The translations under genes were made by a program, and so were the position numbers. The notes beneath the pieces are model-generated. The model was not told the DNA's origin. It was given only the letters and a program-made list of their open reading frames with translations, and ran no database searches. From an uncultured Eggerthella sp. (GTDB lineage Bacteria > Actinomycetota > Coriobacteriia > Coriobacteriales > Eggerthellaceae): a stretch of 23,761 nt of DNA. Positions 1 to 8,221 of the stretch are shown one piece after another (positions within the stretch are counted from its first letter, which is position 1; every line of letters begins with the position of its first letter). The stretch lies in NCBI GenBank assembly GCA_900542265.1, contig UQML01000028.1:1-23761 (forward strand), in the 5' to 3' direction.

Positions 1-1
1 C

Positions 2-1924
2 GGTGTCATCATTGCTTTTTTGGCTATTACGCCTGTGCAGATCAATATTGACCCAGAACTTTTCCTGGTACTTTTTATTGCGCCGCTTTTGTTTAGTGAT
101 GCGATGGAGTCAAATAAGCAAAACCTCTGGGAAAACAAAGGAGTTATTTTAGCCTTTGCGATTGGGCTTGTGCTTATCATTACCCTCTGTGTAGGCTTTA
201 CCTTGCATGCCATTGTTCCTTCAATTCCGCTTGCTGCTGCTTTTGCTCTTGGTGCTGCGCTTGGTCCTACTGATGCTGTTGCCGTTGCTTCACTGCGTAA
301 AGAGGCGCAAGTGGACAAACGCGAGAATTCAATTCTGCAGGGTGAGTGCCTCTTAAACGATGCTTCCGGTGTTGTCTCGTTTCAGTTTGCTATTGCAGCT
401 GCAGTTACCGGTGCCTTTTCATTATTGAATGCAACGGAGACCTTTGTTATTAGCTTTATTGGCGGCATTGCAGTGGGCGTTTTGCTTGCTATTGTGTTTC
501 GCTTTGTTTCCAAAAAGATCTACGAACTTGGCTTAGATAATGTGACGTTTCATGTGTTATTTGAAGTATCTATGCCTTTTGTTGTTTTCTTGTTTTGTGA
601 GACGATTCATGTTTCTGGTATTTTGGGCGTTGTTGCCTGTGGTATTGTGTGGTCACTCTATTCTGAAACGCGTATTTCCCCGTACCAGTCTCGTTTGAAT
701 ATCGCTCTGTCTAGTGTGTGGAAAGTCATTGGCTTTACCTTAAATGGCATTGTATTTGTGTTGTTGGGCATGCAGCTGCCTATGGCTATGCAATCAACCT
801 GGGATGATGTCTATATCAATAATTTTGTTTTGCTTGGCTTAATCTTGCTGATCACTGTGGTGATTGTTGGCTTGCGTTTCTTGTTCTCGCTTTTGATGGT
901 GCGCATCACTCGTGATCCTGATACCAATGCGCGCGGAAAGCTTAATAAAGAATCAGTACGCAAGGCACTCATTATGACCGTTGGTGGTCCAAAAGGTGCT
1001 ATTACGCTTTCCATTATTTTCTCAATTCCTTTTTTGCTTTCTGATGGGACCATGTTCCCGCAGCGTTCACTGATTATCTTCATTGCATCCGGTGTTATTC
1101 TTTGCACGCTTTTGCTGGCAAACTTTTTGCTTCCTATTCTTGCTCCGCGCTCTGAACAAGATGAAGAAGAGGAAGAAGAGTTTACCCTTACCAAAATTGA
1201 GATATTGCGCACCGTTATTGAACGCTTGATGCTTGATGAAGACACTGCTAACGCGCGTGAGACAAAAGCGGTTGTTGAGCGTCTCGATAAACGTATTCGT
1301 TCAATGCGTGATACGGTTGAGGTTGACCAATCGGCATTTAATAACATCCGTATTGAAGTTATTGATTATCAAACGGCTCATTTGATTGAAGCGGTAGAGC
1401 ATAAGGAAGTGGATTCATTTGCTTGCTTTACCTATATGCGTCGCATCATGCAGCAAAAAGCACGTCTTAATCAGGATAAGAAAACATCTCATCGTATTGT
1501 TGCTTATTGGCATACGCTAAAGATTTTGTTTGTGGCATCAGGGCGAAAAGTGCTCGCTTTCTTCTCTAAAAATAAGGACGAGAATGCCCTTGAGATGCGT
1601 CAAGTACGTATTTTGTCTGAAGAATACGCTATTCAGTTCTTGCAGAGTCTCGTTAATAATCCCCAGTATCCTTCCGAGGTCGTTGCGAAACTTTTGATTG
1701 GGCATGAACGAACCTTAGCAATGCTTGATCCTGAAAAGACAACGCCGGGTGTCTATGATCGCTTGCAATCACTTGAACTTGAAAACGTACAGCGACGCGC
1801 CTTGACTATGGAAAATGAAGAAATTCAGGATTATTACGCAGCCGGTAGAATTACTCGTGCGCAAGCTAAAGCAATGCGTGACAATGTTGCTCTCATGATG
1901 ATTGATCTCGAGGAGCATATCTAA
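2..1924 (+). CDS. CPA1-family Na+/H+ antiporter (NhaP-type), 5' partial
   Basis: Membrane cation/proton exchanger used for pH and Na+ homeostasis. The frame is open to the first base and already reads membrane-type residues before the TTG at 20, so that TTG is not the true start and the N-terminal helices are missing. Counting from the TTG, many hydrophobic helices run to about residue 375. They include FALGAALGPTDAVAVASL (Asp85) and GECLLNDASG (Asn113-Asp114), the paired motifs of the CPA1 ion site; the second is usually GESLLND, here with Cys. An acidic EQDEEEEEEF linker and a soluble helical C-terminal domain of about 250 residues follow, as in long NhaP proteins. The stop lies one base before the preferred uvrC start. 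The ion preference (Na+, K+ or Li+) cannot be read from the sequence. Confidence 0.9.
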   Translation, partial: GVIIAFLAITPVQINIDPELFLVLFIAPLLFSDAMESNKQNLWENKGVILAFAIGLVLIITLCVGFTLHAIVPSIPLAAAFALGAALGPTDAVAVASLRKEAQVDKRENSILQGECLLNDASGVVSFQFAIAAAVTGAFSLLNATETFVISFIGGIAVGVLLAIVFRFVSKKIYELGLDNVTFHVLFEVSMPFVVFLFCETIHVSGILGVVACGIVWSLYSETRISPYQSRLNIALSSVWKVIGFTLNGIVFVLLGMQLPMAMQSTWDDVYINNFVLLGLILLITVVIVGLRFLFSLLMVRITRDPDTNARGKLNKESVRKALIMTVGGPKGAITLSIIFSIPFLLSDGTMFPQRSLIIFIASGVILCTLLLANFLLPILAPRSEQDEEEEEEFTLTKIEILRTVIERLMLDEDTANARETKAVVERLDKRIRSMRDTVEVDQSAFNNIRIEVIDYQTAHLIEAVEHKEVDSFACFTYMRRIMQQKARLNQDKKTSHRIVAYWHTLKILFVASGRKVLAFFSKNKDENALEMRQVRILSEEYAIQFLQSLVNNPQYPSEVVAKLLIGHERTLAMLDPEKTTPGVYDRLQSLELENVQRRALTMENEEIQDYYAAGRITRAQAKAMRDNVALMMIDLEEHI

Positions 1925-1925
1925 A

Positions 1926-3881
1926 GTGGATTCGGCTGATATCTCTCAACCAAATAAACTTGATGAAATAAAAGCGCAGCTTGCTTCTGTTCCGACGCTT
2001 CCTGGCGTATATCTATGGAAGGATGCAGAAGGGAGCGTTATCTATGTTGGTAAAGCAAAACAGCTTCGTGCTCGCATGCGTCAATATGTCAACTATAGTG
2101 ACACGCGAGAAAAGATACCGCTGCTTGTTTCTCAGATAGATTCATTTGAGTATATTGTTACGGAAAACGAGCACGAATCACTGGTGCTCGAGAAAAATCT
2201 TATCAAACAATACGCCCCCTATTTTAATGCGGATTTTAAGGATGATAAGAGTTATCCCTTTATCGCACTTACTAAAGGCGATGTGTTTCCTGCTATCAAA
2301 TATACACGCGAAGCTCATAAGCCCCAAACACGCTATTTTGGCCCTTTTACTGACTCGCGTGCGGCGCGTGACCTTGTTGATATTACGCGCCGTATTGTTC
2401 CTTTGTGTGCTGCAAGTTGTGCTGAGTGGAGAAAGCTTACCCGCCAGCTTGAAGCCACTCCGTATGATGAATTAGCCCTGCCAACGCGCCCCTGTTTTGA
2501 TGCTCATGTTGGATTAGGGCCAGGTGCGTGTTGTGGCGCTATTACGCCTGAGAAATATGCCGATATAGTGGCGCGCGCTGAGCGTTTTTTAGCAGGCAAT
2601 CATGCTGAATTTTTGGCAGAGTTGCAAGATGAAATGCAGAAGGCGGCTGACGTGCTTGATTTTGAAAAAGCTCAGCGCATAAAAAGCCGCATCGACACTG
2701 TTACGGGACTTTCTAGTAAGCAGCATGTTGTCTCATCACGTCGTTTGTTCGCTGATGTGATAGGTGTTTATCGTGAAGAGACTATTGCCGGTATTACGGT
2801 ACTAAACGTGCGTGAGGGTGCGGTCATCAACCAAAACGAATTTATCTTTAATAAAGGCAAAGACGTTTCGTTTGAAGAATTATTACGCATGTTTATCTTG
2901 CGCTATTACGATTCAACAGAATCTATTCCGCATGAACTCATTGTTTCAGAGGTTCCTGACGATGCTGCCATTATTGAAGAGTGGCTAACCGATAAGCTTG
3001 CTTCTGCCCATGGTGCAAAAGTACGTATGCATGTGGCACAAAAAGGGGAGAAGGCAGCATTGCAGGCTATGGCGGATAAAAATGCACGCCATGCGCTTTT
3101 GCGTTATAAGGTGCGCTCCTCCTATGATGATGAGCGGATTAATGCTGCTCTTTTACAGCTTGAGTCAGCACTTGCGCTTGATAAGCCGCCCCATCGTATA
3201 GAGTGCTTTGATATTTCAACGCTGCATGGTACGCATTCAGTTGCCTCAATGGTTGTATTTATTAATGGTAAGCCCGATAAATCACAGTATCGCCATTTTA
3301 AGATTCGTCTTGAAAGCGATGAAGCAAATGACTTTGCCATGATGAGTGAGGTATTCGAACGTCGTTACAATCATGAGAAAATGAAAGATGCAACATTTGC
3401 CTCCAAGCCGGATTTGATTATTGTTGATGGTGGCAAGCCGCAGCTTAATGCAGCGCTCTTACAGTTGGCTGATCTTGGTGCGGATGATATTCCCGTAGCT
3501 GGTCTTGCAAAGCGCGATGAGGAACTGTTCGTTCCTTGGCAAGAAGAAGGGCCGGTGGTATTACCAAGTGGATCGCCAAGTTTGTATTTAGTAAAACAAG
3601 TACGCGATGAGTCTCATCGTTTTGCTATTACGTTTCATAGGGAATTGAGACGTAAAGCTATGACCACCTCAATTCTTGACGAGGTAATAGGTCTTGGTCC
3701 TAAACGAAAGAAGAAATTACTGAAATACTTCGGATCATTTAGTGCTTTGCGCAGCGCAAGCTTAGAGGAAATCTTACAAGCTGGTGTAGTTCCTGAGCAG
3801 GTTGGACGTGATGTCTACGATCTTTTGCAAGAATATGCGACAATCAGTACCAAAGCATCTAAGCAAGTCATTGATGAGTAA
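1926..3881 (+). CDS. uvrC: UvrABC excinuclease subunit C
   Basis: Nucleotide-excision-repair nuclease that makes both incisions around a lesion after UvrA/UvrB loading. GTG 1926 is preferred to TTG 1902 because AGGAG (1911-1915) sits 10 nt upstream and the TTG would overlap the antiporter gene; this gives 651 aa. Order of domains: GIY-YIG nuclease (GVYLW at 27, IYVGKAK at 39, with the usual ENEHESLVLEKNLIK glutamate helix); a Cys-containing segment (Cys161, 165, 190, 202, 203); a UVR helical hairpin for UvrB contact (FEKAQRIKSRI); the RNase H-like second nuclease (ECFDIST, IVDGGKPQL, DESHRFAITFHR); and terminal helix-hairpin-helix motifs (LDEVIGLGPKRKKKLL). Normal family length. One canonical Fe-S cysteine position appears to be Gly. 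It heads an operon with rapZ, yvcK and whiA. Confidence 0.96.
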   Translation: MDSADISQPNKLDEIKAQLASVPTLPGVYLWKDAEGSVIYVGKAKQLRARMRQYVNYSDTREKIPLLVSQIDSFEYIVTENEHESLVLEKNLIKQYAPYFNADFKDDKSYPFIALTKGDVFPAIKYTREAHKPQTRYFGPFTDSRAARDLVDITRRIVPLCAASCAEWRKLTRQLEATPYDELALPTRPCFDAHVGLGPGACCGAITPEKYADIVARAERFLAGNHAEFLAELQDEMQKAADVLDFEKAQRIKSRIDTVTGLSSKQHVVSSRRLFADVIGVYREETIAGITVLNVREGAVINQNEFIFNKGKDVSFEELLRMFILRYYDSTESIPHELIVSEVPDDAAIIEEWLTDKLASAHGAKVRMHVAQKGEKAALQAMADKNARHALLRYKVRSSYDDERINAALLQLESALALDKPPHRIECFDISTLHGTHSVASMVVFINGKPDKSQYRHFKIRLESDEANDFAMMSEVFERRYNHEKMKDATFASKPDLIIVDGGKPQLNAALLQLADLGADDIPVAGLAKRDEELFVPWQEEGPVVLPSGSPSLYLVKQVRDESHRFAITFHRELRRKAMTTSILDEVIGLGPKRKKKLLKYFGSFSALRSASLEEILQAGVVPEQVGRDVYDLLQEYATISTKASKQVIDE

Positions 3882-3892
3882 GGTTGAGGGTT

Positions 3893-4879
3893 ATGGCAGA
3901 CTCAAAGGAAGCATCGGAATCAGAAAGCGTCGTAAATGCAACGGAGACCTCATCGTCTGCGCTAGAATCGACAGAAAAGCAAAGTCCTGATGTGGTGATT
4001 ATCACAGGTATGAGTGGTGCGGGCAGGACAGAAGCAATGCATACCTTTGAGGATTTAGGGTATTTCTGCATTGATAATCTTCCTCCTGCGCTCATCATGA
4101 ACATCATCTCTCTGGCAAATATCCCAGGACAAAATGAAGGGCTGCGCAAACTCGCTATCGTGTGTGATGCGCGTAACCAAGATATTTTTAGACAGCTTGT
4201 CGGAGAGCTGGCTAATTTGGATGCAGCAGGTGTGAGCTATCGCATTATATTTTTAGATTCAACAGATGAAAAGCTCATCGCTCGTTACAAGGCAAGCCGG
4301 CGTCGTCATCCCTTATGTGAAGGCAATAGACGCTCAATCTCACAAGCCATTGCCTATGAGCGTGATATCACCCGTGATTTGCGTGATATGGCTGATTACC
4401 GTCTTGACACTTCTAATTTGACGCCGCGTCAGCTTCGTGAGGAACTCCGTCGTATTTATGCCAATACAACGGAAAAAGAAGAAATGAATGTTACGGTTTA
4501 TTCGTTTGGTTTTAAGCATGGATCTCCGGCAGACGCTGACATTGTTATTGATGTGCGTTTTTTGCCTAATCCCTTTTATATTCCAGAATTGCGTGGTTTG
4601 ACAGGGCTTGATGAGCCAGTATATGACTTTGTACTGGAGCGTAAAGAAACACAAGAGTTTTTGCAGGCATGGAAAACGCTTCTTGATTGTGTTATGCCAG
4701 GGTATGTGGCAGAAGGAAAACAGCATTTGGCCATTGGAGTGGGCTGCACGGGTGGACAGCATCGTAGTGTTGCGCTTGCTGAGCAAACAGGCAAGATGCT
4801 TTTGGACGGGGGTTACAACGTCACGGTGTCCCATCGCGATATCGCCCTTGCTGACAGAAGTGAGGCGGCGGCAAAATGA
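3893..4879 (+). CDS. rapZ: RapZ/YvcJ-family nucleotide-binding protein
   Basis: P-loop NTPase family protein. In E. coli it is an RNA-binding adapter that directs RNase E to the sRNA GlmZ; its role in actinobacteria is unsettled. ATG 3893 is preferred to TTG 3884 because AAGG (3880-3883) is 9 nt upstream; it gives 328 aa. The Walker A loop is GMSGAGRT (residues 39-46), followed by EDLGYFCIDNLPPALI, a mid-domain FLDSTDEKLIARYKASRRRHPL, and the C-terminal GVGCTGGQHRSVALAE signature. Arg45 replaces the usual P-loop Lys, which is normal for actinobacterial members. The first 32 residues are a Ser/Glu-rich low-complexity extension that makes the protein longer than the usual 285-290 aa. The gene starts 11 nt after uvrC and its stop overlaps the yvcK ATG by 4 nt, so translational coupling is likely. 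Confidence 0.95.
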   Translation: MADSKEASESESVVNATETSSSALESTEKQSPDVVIITGMSGAGRTEAMHTFEDLGYFCIDNLPPALIMNIISLANIPGQNEGLRKLAIVCDARNQDIFRQLVGELANLDAAGVSYRIIFLDSTDEKLIARYKASRRRHPLCEGNRRSISQAIAYERDITRDLRDMADYRLDTSNLTPRQLREELRRIYANTTEKEEMNVTVYSFGFKHGSPADADIVIDVRFLPNPFYIPELRGLTGLDEPVYDFVLERKETQEFLQAWKTLLDCVMPGYVAEGKQHLAIGVGCTGGQHRSVALAEQTGKMLLDGGYNVTVSHRDIALADRSEAAAK

Positions 4880-6009
4880 GCGAGTCTGGATTCATTTACA
4901 ACCCTTCTCTTACGGCTACCTTCCAAGCAATTGGCACTCCCGCACCTAAAGATAGCGCCCATGATTACTCACGTTTAAAGGCGGTTGTCATTGGGGGAGG
5001 AACAGGTGCACCTGTATCCATTCGTACCCTTCTCAGTATGGGTATTCAGACGAGTGCTGTTGTCGCCATGGCAGATGATGGTGGTTCAACGGGTATTCTT
5101 CGTGAGGAAGCTCATGTGACGCCGCCAGGAGATATTCGTAAATGTTTGGCTGCCTTTGCGGCTGATCCGGATGATCCGCTCACCAAGGCATTTAAGTATC
5201 GCTTTGAGTTTGCACGCAATCATACGCTGGGAAATTTGATGCTCTCAGCGCTTGAAGAAGCAACAGGATCATTTCCTGAAGCTATTAAAATTTGTGGTCA
5301 ACTGTTAGGCGCACGAGGACGTGTCTACCCATCGACTTTAAATAACGTAACACTCTGTGCAACAACGTGCGATGGACACCTTTTACGTGGGCAAGCTAAG
5401 GCATGTAAGTCGCAAACCGCGCTTGATTGCGTATGGCTTGAATCTCCTGACCAGTGTCTGCCGTACCGGCAAGCAATAGAGGCAATTGAACAAGCTGATT
5501 TGATTGTGCTCGGTCCTGGCTCGTTATTTACCTCCATTATCCCTAACTTGCTTGTGCCAGGAATTGCTGAGGCTATCGCGCATTCAAAAGGAGCAACGGT
5601 GTTTGTGTGCTCGCTTGCAGATCAGCAAGGGGAGACTTGGGGACTTTCTGCTGGTGAACATGCAGATGCGCTTTTTCGTCATGGCATGGAAGGAGCGCTT
5701 GACTATATGCTCATCCATTCGCCTGAACGTCCACGTGGGCGTCATGTTGCTAATGATGCATTTACGGCGGTCGCTGGAGAAGGAGCGCTCTACACCGATT
5801 CTCAAATTAAGCGCGATGGGCTTGACTTGCCAAATAGGGTTCGTCCTGTACGTATTTATGCTGATGACATTGATGCAATTCGCTCTCATGGTACTGTTGT
5901 TATGCTGCGCAATATGGTTGATCCATTACGTCCTACGTGGCATGATCCCTCTGCGCTCGCACAGGCTTTTGAAGGAGTGATTCATCTGTGTCGTTCACGA
6001 CAGAAGTAA
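4876..6009 (+). CDS. yvcK: YvcK/CofD-family gluconeogenesis and cell-shape factor
   Basis: Rossmann-like protein of the CofD/YvcK family. In Bacillus and mycobacteria YvcK binds UDP-sugars and links carbon source to cell-wall synthesis. The 377-aa protein has VVIGGGTGAPVSIRTLL near residue 37, then ADDGGSTGILREE, PPGDIRKCLAAFA, GNLMLSALEEATGSFPEAI and LIVLGPGSLFTSIIPNLLVPGIAEAI, all typical of YvcK rather than of the F420 enzyme CofD. It has about 35 poorly conserved N-terminal residues. ATG 4876 overlaps the rapZ stop (ATGA). The 3' end overlaps whiA by 22 nt. The rapZ-yvcK-whiA triplet is one of the most conserved gene neighbourhoods in Gram-positive bacteria, which supports all three calls. 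Confidence 0.95.
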   Translation: MSESGFIYNPSLTATFQAIGTPAPKDSAHDYSRLKAVVIGGGTGAPVSIRTLLSMGIQTSAVVAMADDGGSTGILREEAHVTPPGDIRKCLAAFAADPDDPLTKAFKYRFEFARNHTLGNLMLSALEEATGSFPEAIKICGQLLGARGRVYPSTLNNVTLCATTCDGHLLRGQAKACKSQTALDCVWLESPDQCLPYRQAIEAIEQADLIVLGPGSLFTSIIPNLLVPGIAEAIAHSKGATVFVCSLADQQGETWGLSAGEHADALFRHGMEGALDYMLIHSPERPRGRHVANDAFTAVAGEGALYTDSQIKRDGLDLPNRVRPVRIYADDIDAIRSHGTVVMLRNMVDPLRPTWHDPSALAQAFEGVIHLCRSRQK

Positions 6010-6914
6010 AAGATGAATTATCACGCGTTTTGCCAACATGCTCTCACTGCGATGCAGTGCAGCTTGCTGCGTTGATTCGCATAGAAGGTACGCTTCTCAT
6101 GCAGGGTAGCGGTAAGTCGCGCTTAGAAATTGCTACTGATTCACCGCAAGTTGCTCGTTTCGTTATCAAGGCACTTCATGATCAGTTCAACTTAAAAACT
6201 GATTTAACGATGAGACGATCGGTGTTACATAAAACCCCTAACTGGCTTATTGAAGTACCCTATCAACCAGGATTGCTTGAAGCACTTGAAAAGTTGGGCG
6301 TTATGAATTCAGAAGGATTAGAGCGTGGCATTGACCCTGCGCTTGTCAAAAAGACGTGTTGTGCTGAAGCCTACTTGCGTGGCGTGTTTTTAGGGTCAGG
6401 CTTTATTTCTAATCCACGCGGTGATTTTCACTTTGAAATCACCGTTGAAAACGAGACCCTTGCTGAAGATGTTGCGCAATTAATGCGAGATCGCGGTATT
6501 AATGCCAAAGTGATGCATCGACGTAATTCTTATATTGTGTATTTAAAATCAGGAACGGCTATTACTAACTTTTTGGCTGCGGTAGGTGCGCATCAATGTG
6601 CGCTTAAAATGGAATCAGAGCGCGTGTTAAAATCGGTACGCAATGATGTAAATCGCCGCGTCAATGCTGAAATTGCTAATCAAGCAAAAACTGTTGATGC
6701 AGCAGTTGAGCAGATTAATACCATTCGAGAGGTACTTGATCATGTGGCATTAACTGACTTGCCGTTAGGGTTACAGGAGTTTATTAGGCTGCGTGTTCGT
6801 TATCCTGAAGCTACCCTTAAAGAATTGGGCGAACATGCAGACCCACCGCTTTCAAAATCAGCAATATATCATCGAGTACGCCGTTTGGAGCAAATGGCGC
6901 AGGAACTTACGTAA
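5988..6914 (+). CDS. whiA: WhiA DNA-binding regulator
   Basis: Transcription factor needed for sporulation septation in Streptomyces and linked to cell division and chromosome segregation in non-sporulating Gram-positives. GTG 5988 lies inside the yvcK end, with GGAG (5974-5977) 10 nt upstream. The 308-aa length is normal. The N-terminal two thirds form the degenerate LAGLIDADG-homing-endonuclease-like fold (AYLRGVFLGSGFISNPRGDFHFE, without the catalytic acid pair). The C-terminal helix-turn-helix segment reads ATLKELGEHADPPLSKSAIYHRVRRL. It is the last gene of the uvrC-rapZ-yvcK-whiA run. No terminator is visible between its stop and the gap leader, so readthrough into gap is possible. Confidence 0.95.
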   Translation: MSFTTEVKDELSRVLPTCSHCDAVQLAALIRIEGTLLMQGSGKSRLEIATDSPQVARFVIKALHDQFNLKTDLTMRRSVLHKTPNWLIEVPYQPGLLEALEKLGVMNSEGLERGIDPALVKKTCCAEAYLRGVFLGSGFISNPRGDFHFEITVENETLAEDVAQLMRDRGINAKVMHRRNSYIVYLKSGTAITNFLAAVGAHQCALKMESERVLKSVRNDVNRRVNAEIANQAKTVDAAVEQINTIREVLDHVALTDLPLGLQEFIRLRVRYPEATLKELGEHADPPLSKSAIYHRVRRLEQMAQELT

Positions 6915-6953
6915 ATCCGATGTGTTCTAATACTGCAAAAAGGGTATTTAGGG

Positions 6954-6959
6954 TATGAT
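6954..6959 (+). promoter_or_regulatory. Possible -10 box for gap
   Basis: TATGAT lies 107 nt before the gap ATG. The hexamer 17 nt upstream (TACTGC, 6931-6936) is a poor -35 match, so this is a weak call based mainly on position after the whiA stop and before the structured leader. Confidence 0.3.
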
Positions 6960-6978
6960 TAGGTCATTGTTGTAAAAC

Positions 6979-7048
6979 GGGAAAGCAACGTGCTTTTCCT
7001 TGAAGCGTCACAAAAGGTGATGACTATTTGCCCTGACTAACGAGGGCA
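6979..7048 (+). promoter_or_regulatory. Hairpin-rich 5' leader of gap
   Basis: Three consecutive stem-loops can be drawn. (1) GGGAAAGCA (6979-6987) pairs with TGCTTTTCC (6991-6999) around a 3-nt loop: 9 bp with one G-U. (2) CGTCAC (7006-7011) pairs with GTGATG (7017-7022) around AAAAG: 6 bp with one G-U. (3) TGCCCT (7029-7034) pairs with AGGGCA (7043-7048) around an 8-nt loop. None is followed by a T-run, so they are not terminators. The gap ribosome site AAAGGGG lies just after the third stem. mRNA stability or translational control is an inference. Confidence 0.5.
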
Positions 7049-7065
7049 TATACGAAAGGGGAATT

Positions 7066-8067
7066 ATGGCAACCAAGGTTGGCATTAATGGCTTCGGACG
7101 TATTGGACGTCTCGTATTTCGCGCTATGGAGAATGATCCCGACGTAGAAGTTGTTGCAATCAATGATCCAGGCGATATTAATGCTATTGCTCATCTTCTC
7201 AAATATGATTCAGTGCATGGTCGTGTTTTTGATGACGTCCATGTTGATGGCGACTGCATCGTTGTAGATGGTCGCAGAGTAAAAGTTTATGGTGATCGTG
7301 ATCCACTCAATATCCCTTGGGGTAAAGAGGGCGTTGATGTTGTTGTTGAATCAACTGGTCACTTCACTGATGCAAATGAAGCAAAGAAGCATATTGAGGC
7401 AGGTGCTAAAAAGGTTATCATTTCTGCTCCTGCAAAAAATGAAGACATCACCATTGTTATGGGTGTAAATGATGATCAATATGATCCCGAGAAGCACAAC
7501 ATTGTGTCTAATGCTTCTTGCACTACTAACTGTTTGGCTCCTTTTGCAAAGGTGTTGCTTGACAACTTTGGCATCAAGCGTGGTTATATGAATACCATTC
7601 ATTCATATACTAATGACCAAAAGATCTTAGACTTACCTCACAAGGATCTACGTCGTGCACGTTCTGCGGCGCTCTCAATGATCCCGACCACTACGGGTGC
7701 AGCTCGAGCAGTATCTCTTGTTTTGCCTGAACTTAAGGGCAAACTTGATGGTTTTGCTACCCGTGTTCCTACTCCTGATGGTTCTATGGTTGATTTGACT
7801 GTCGAGCTTGAAAAGAACGTTACGATTGATGAGATCAATGCTGCTATGAAGGCTGCCGCTGAAGGCGAGCTTAATGGCATCCTTGAATACATTGAAGATC
7901 CTATTGTTTCAGCTGATATCTTAGGTGACGCTCATTCTTCTTTGTTTGATTCTGGTTTAACAATGGTATTAGGTGGAGAAGGCAACTTTGTTAAGTGTGT
8001 ATCTTGGTATGACAATGAGTGGGGATATTCTAACCGCGTAAAGGATCTTGCTAAGATCATGCTTTAA
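7066..8067 (+). CDS. gap: Glyceraldehyde-3-phosphate dehydrogenase, type I
   Basis: Cytosolic glycolytic enzyme that oxidises and phosphorylates glyceraldehyde-3-phosphate to 1,3-bisphosphoglycerate with NAD+. ATG 7066 has a strong AAAGGGG ribosome site. The 333-aa protein begins with the dinucleotide fold VGINGFGRIGRLVFRAM. The catalytic Cys152 is in SNASCTTNCLAPFAKVL and the base His179 in NTIHSYTNDQ. The C-terminal signature is SWYDNEWGYSNRV. Length and motifs are standard, with no oddities. It starts the gap-pgk-tpiA-gpmI group but is separated from pgk by a strong hairpin, so its transcript is probably made in excess over the downstream genes. Confidence 0.98.
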   Translation: MATKVGINGFGRIGRLVFRAMENDPDVEVVAINDPGDINAIAHLLKYDSVHGRVFDDVHVDGDCIVVDGRRVKVYGDRDPLNIPWGKEGVDVVVESTGHFTDANEAKKHIEAGAKKVIISAPAKNEDITIVMGVNDDQYDPEKHNIVSNASCTTNCLAPFAKVLLDNFGIKRGYMNTIHSYTNDQKILDLPHKDLRRARSAALSMIPTTTGAARAVSLVLPELKGKLDGFATRVPTPDGSMVDLTVELEKNVTIDEINAAMKAAAEGELNGILEYIEDPIVSADILGDAHSSLFDSGLTMVLGGEGNFVKCVSWYDNEWGYSNRVKDLAKIML

Positions 8068-8151
8068 AATGTGTCACAGCGCATGTTTTCATCGAGTATT
8101 ACAGGCTGATCGCAAAAAAAAATGAATCAAAGATAAATTCTTGATATAACT

Positions 8152-8202
8152 AAGAGAGTTCCTTATCTGCCATACCTGGTATATAAAGGAACTCTCTTTT
8201 TT
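8152..8202 (+). terminator. Intrinsic terminator or attenuator between gap and pgk
   Basis: AGAGAGTTCCTT (8153-8164) pairs perfectly with AAGGAACTCTCT (8186-8197); A8152 and T8198 add a 13th pair. A run of T follows (8197-8202). The 21-nt loop contains a small inner hairpin, ATAC/GTAT, around 8172-8182. The T-run ends only 4 nt before the pgk AGGAGG, so no promoter fits downstream of it. Confidence 0.85.
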
Positions 8203-8221
8203 GACTAGGAGGTTGTCGTTT

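Noticed and set aside
811..1347. A 178-codon minus-strand open frame inside the antiporter gene.
   Set aside because: Ser-rich shadow created by the acidic coding segment of the antiporter; no start signal or family likeness.
4007..4030. Arg in place of the Walker A Lys in RapZ (GMSGAGRT).
   Set aside because: Looks like a missing catalytic residue, but actinobacterial RapZ proteins commonly have GLSGAGR at this site, so it is a lineage trait.
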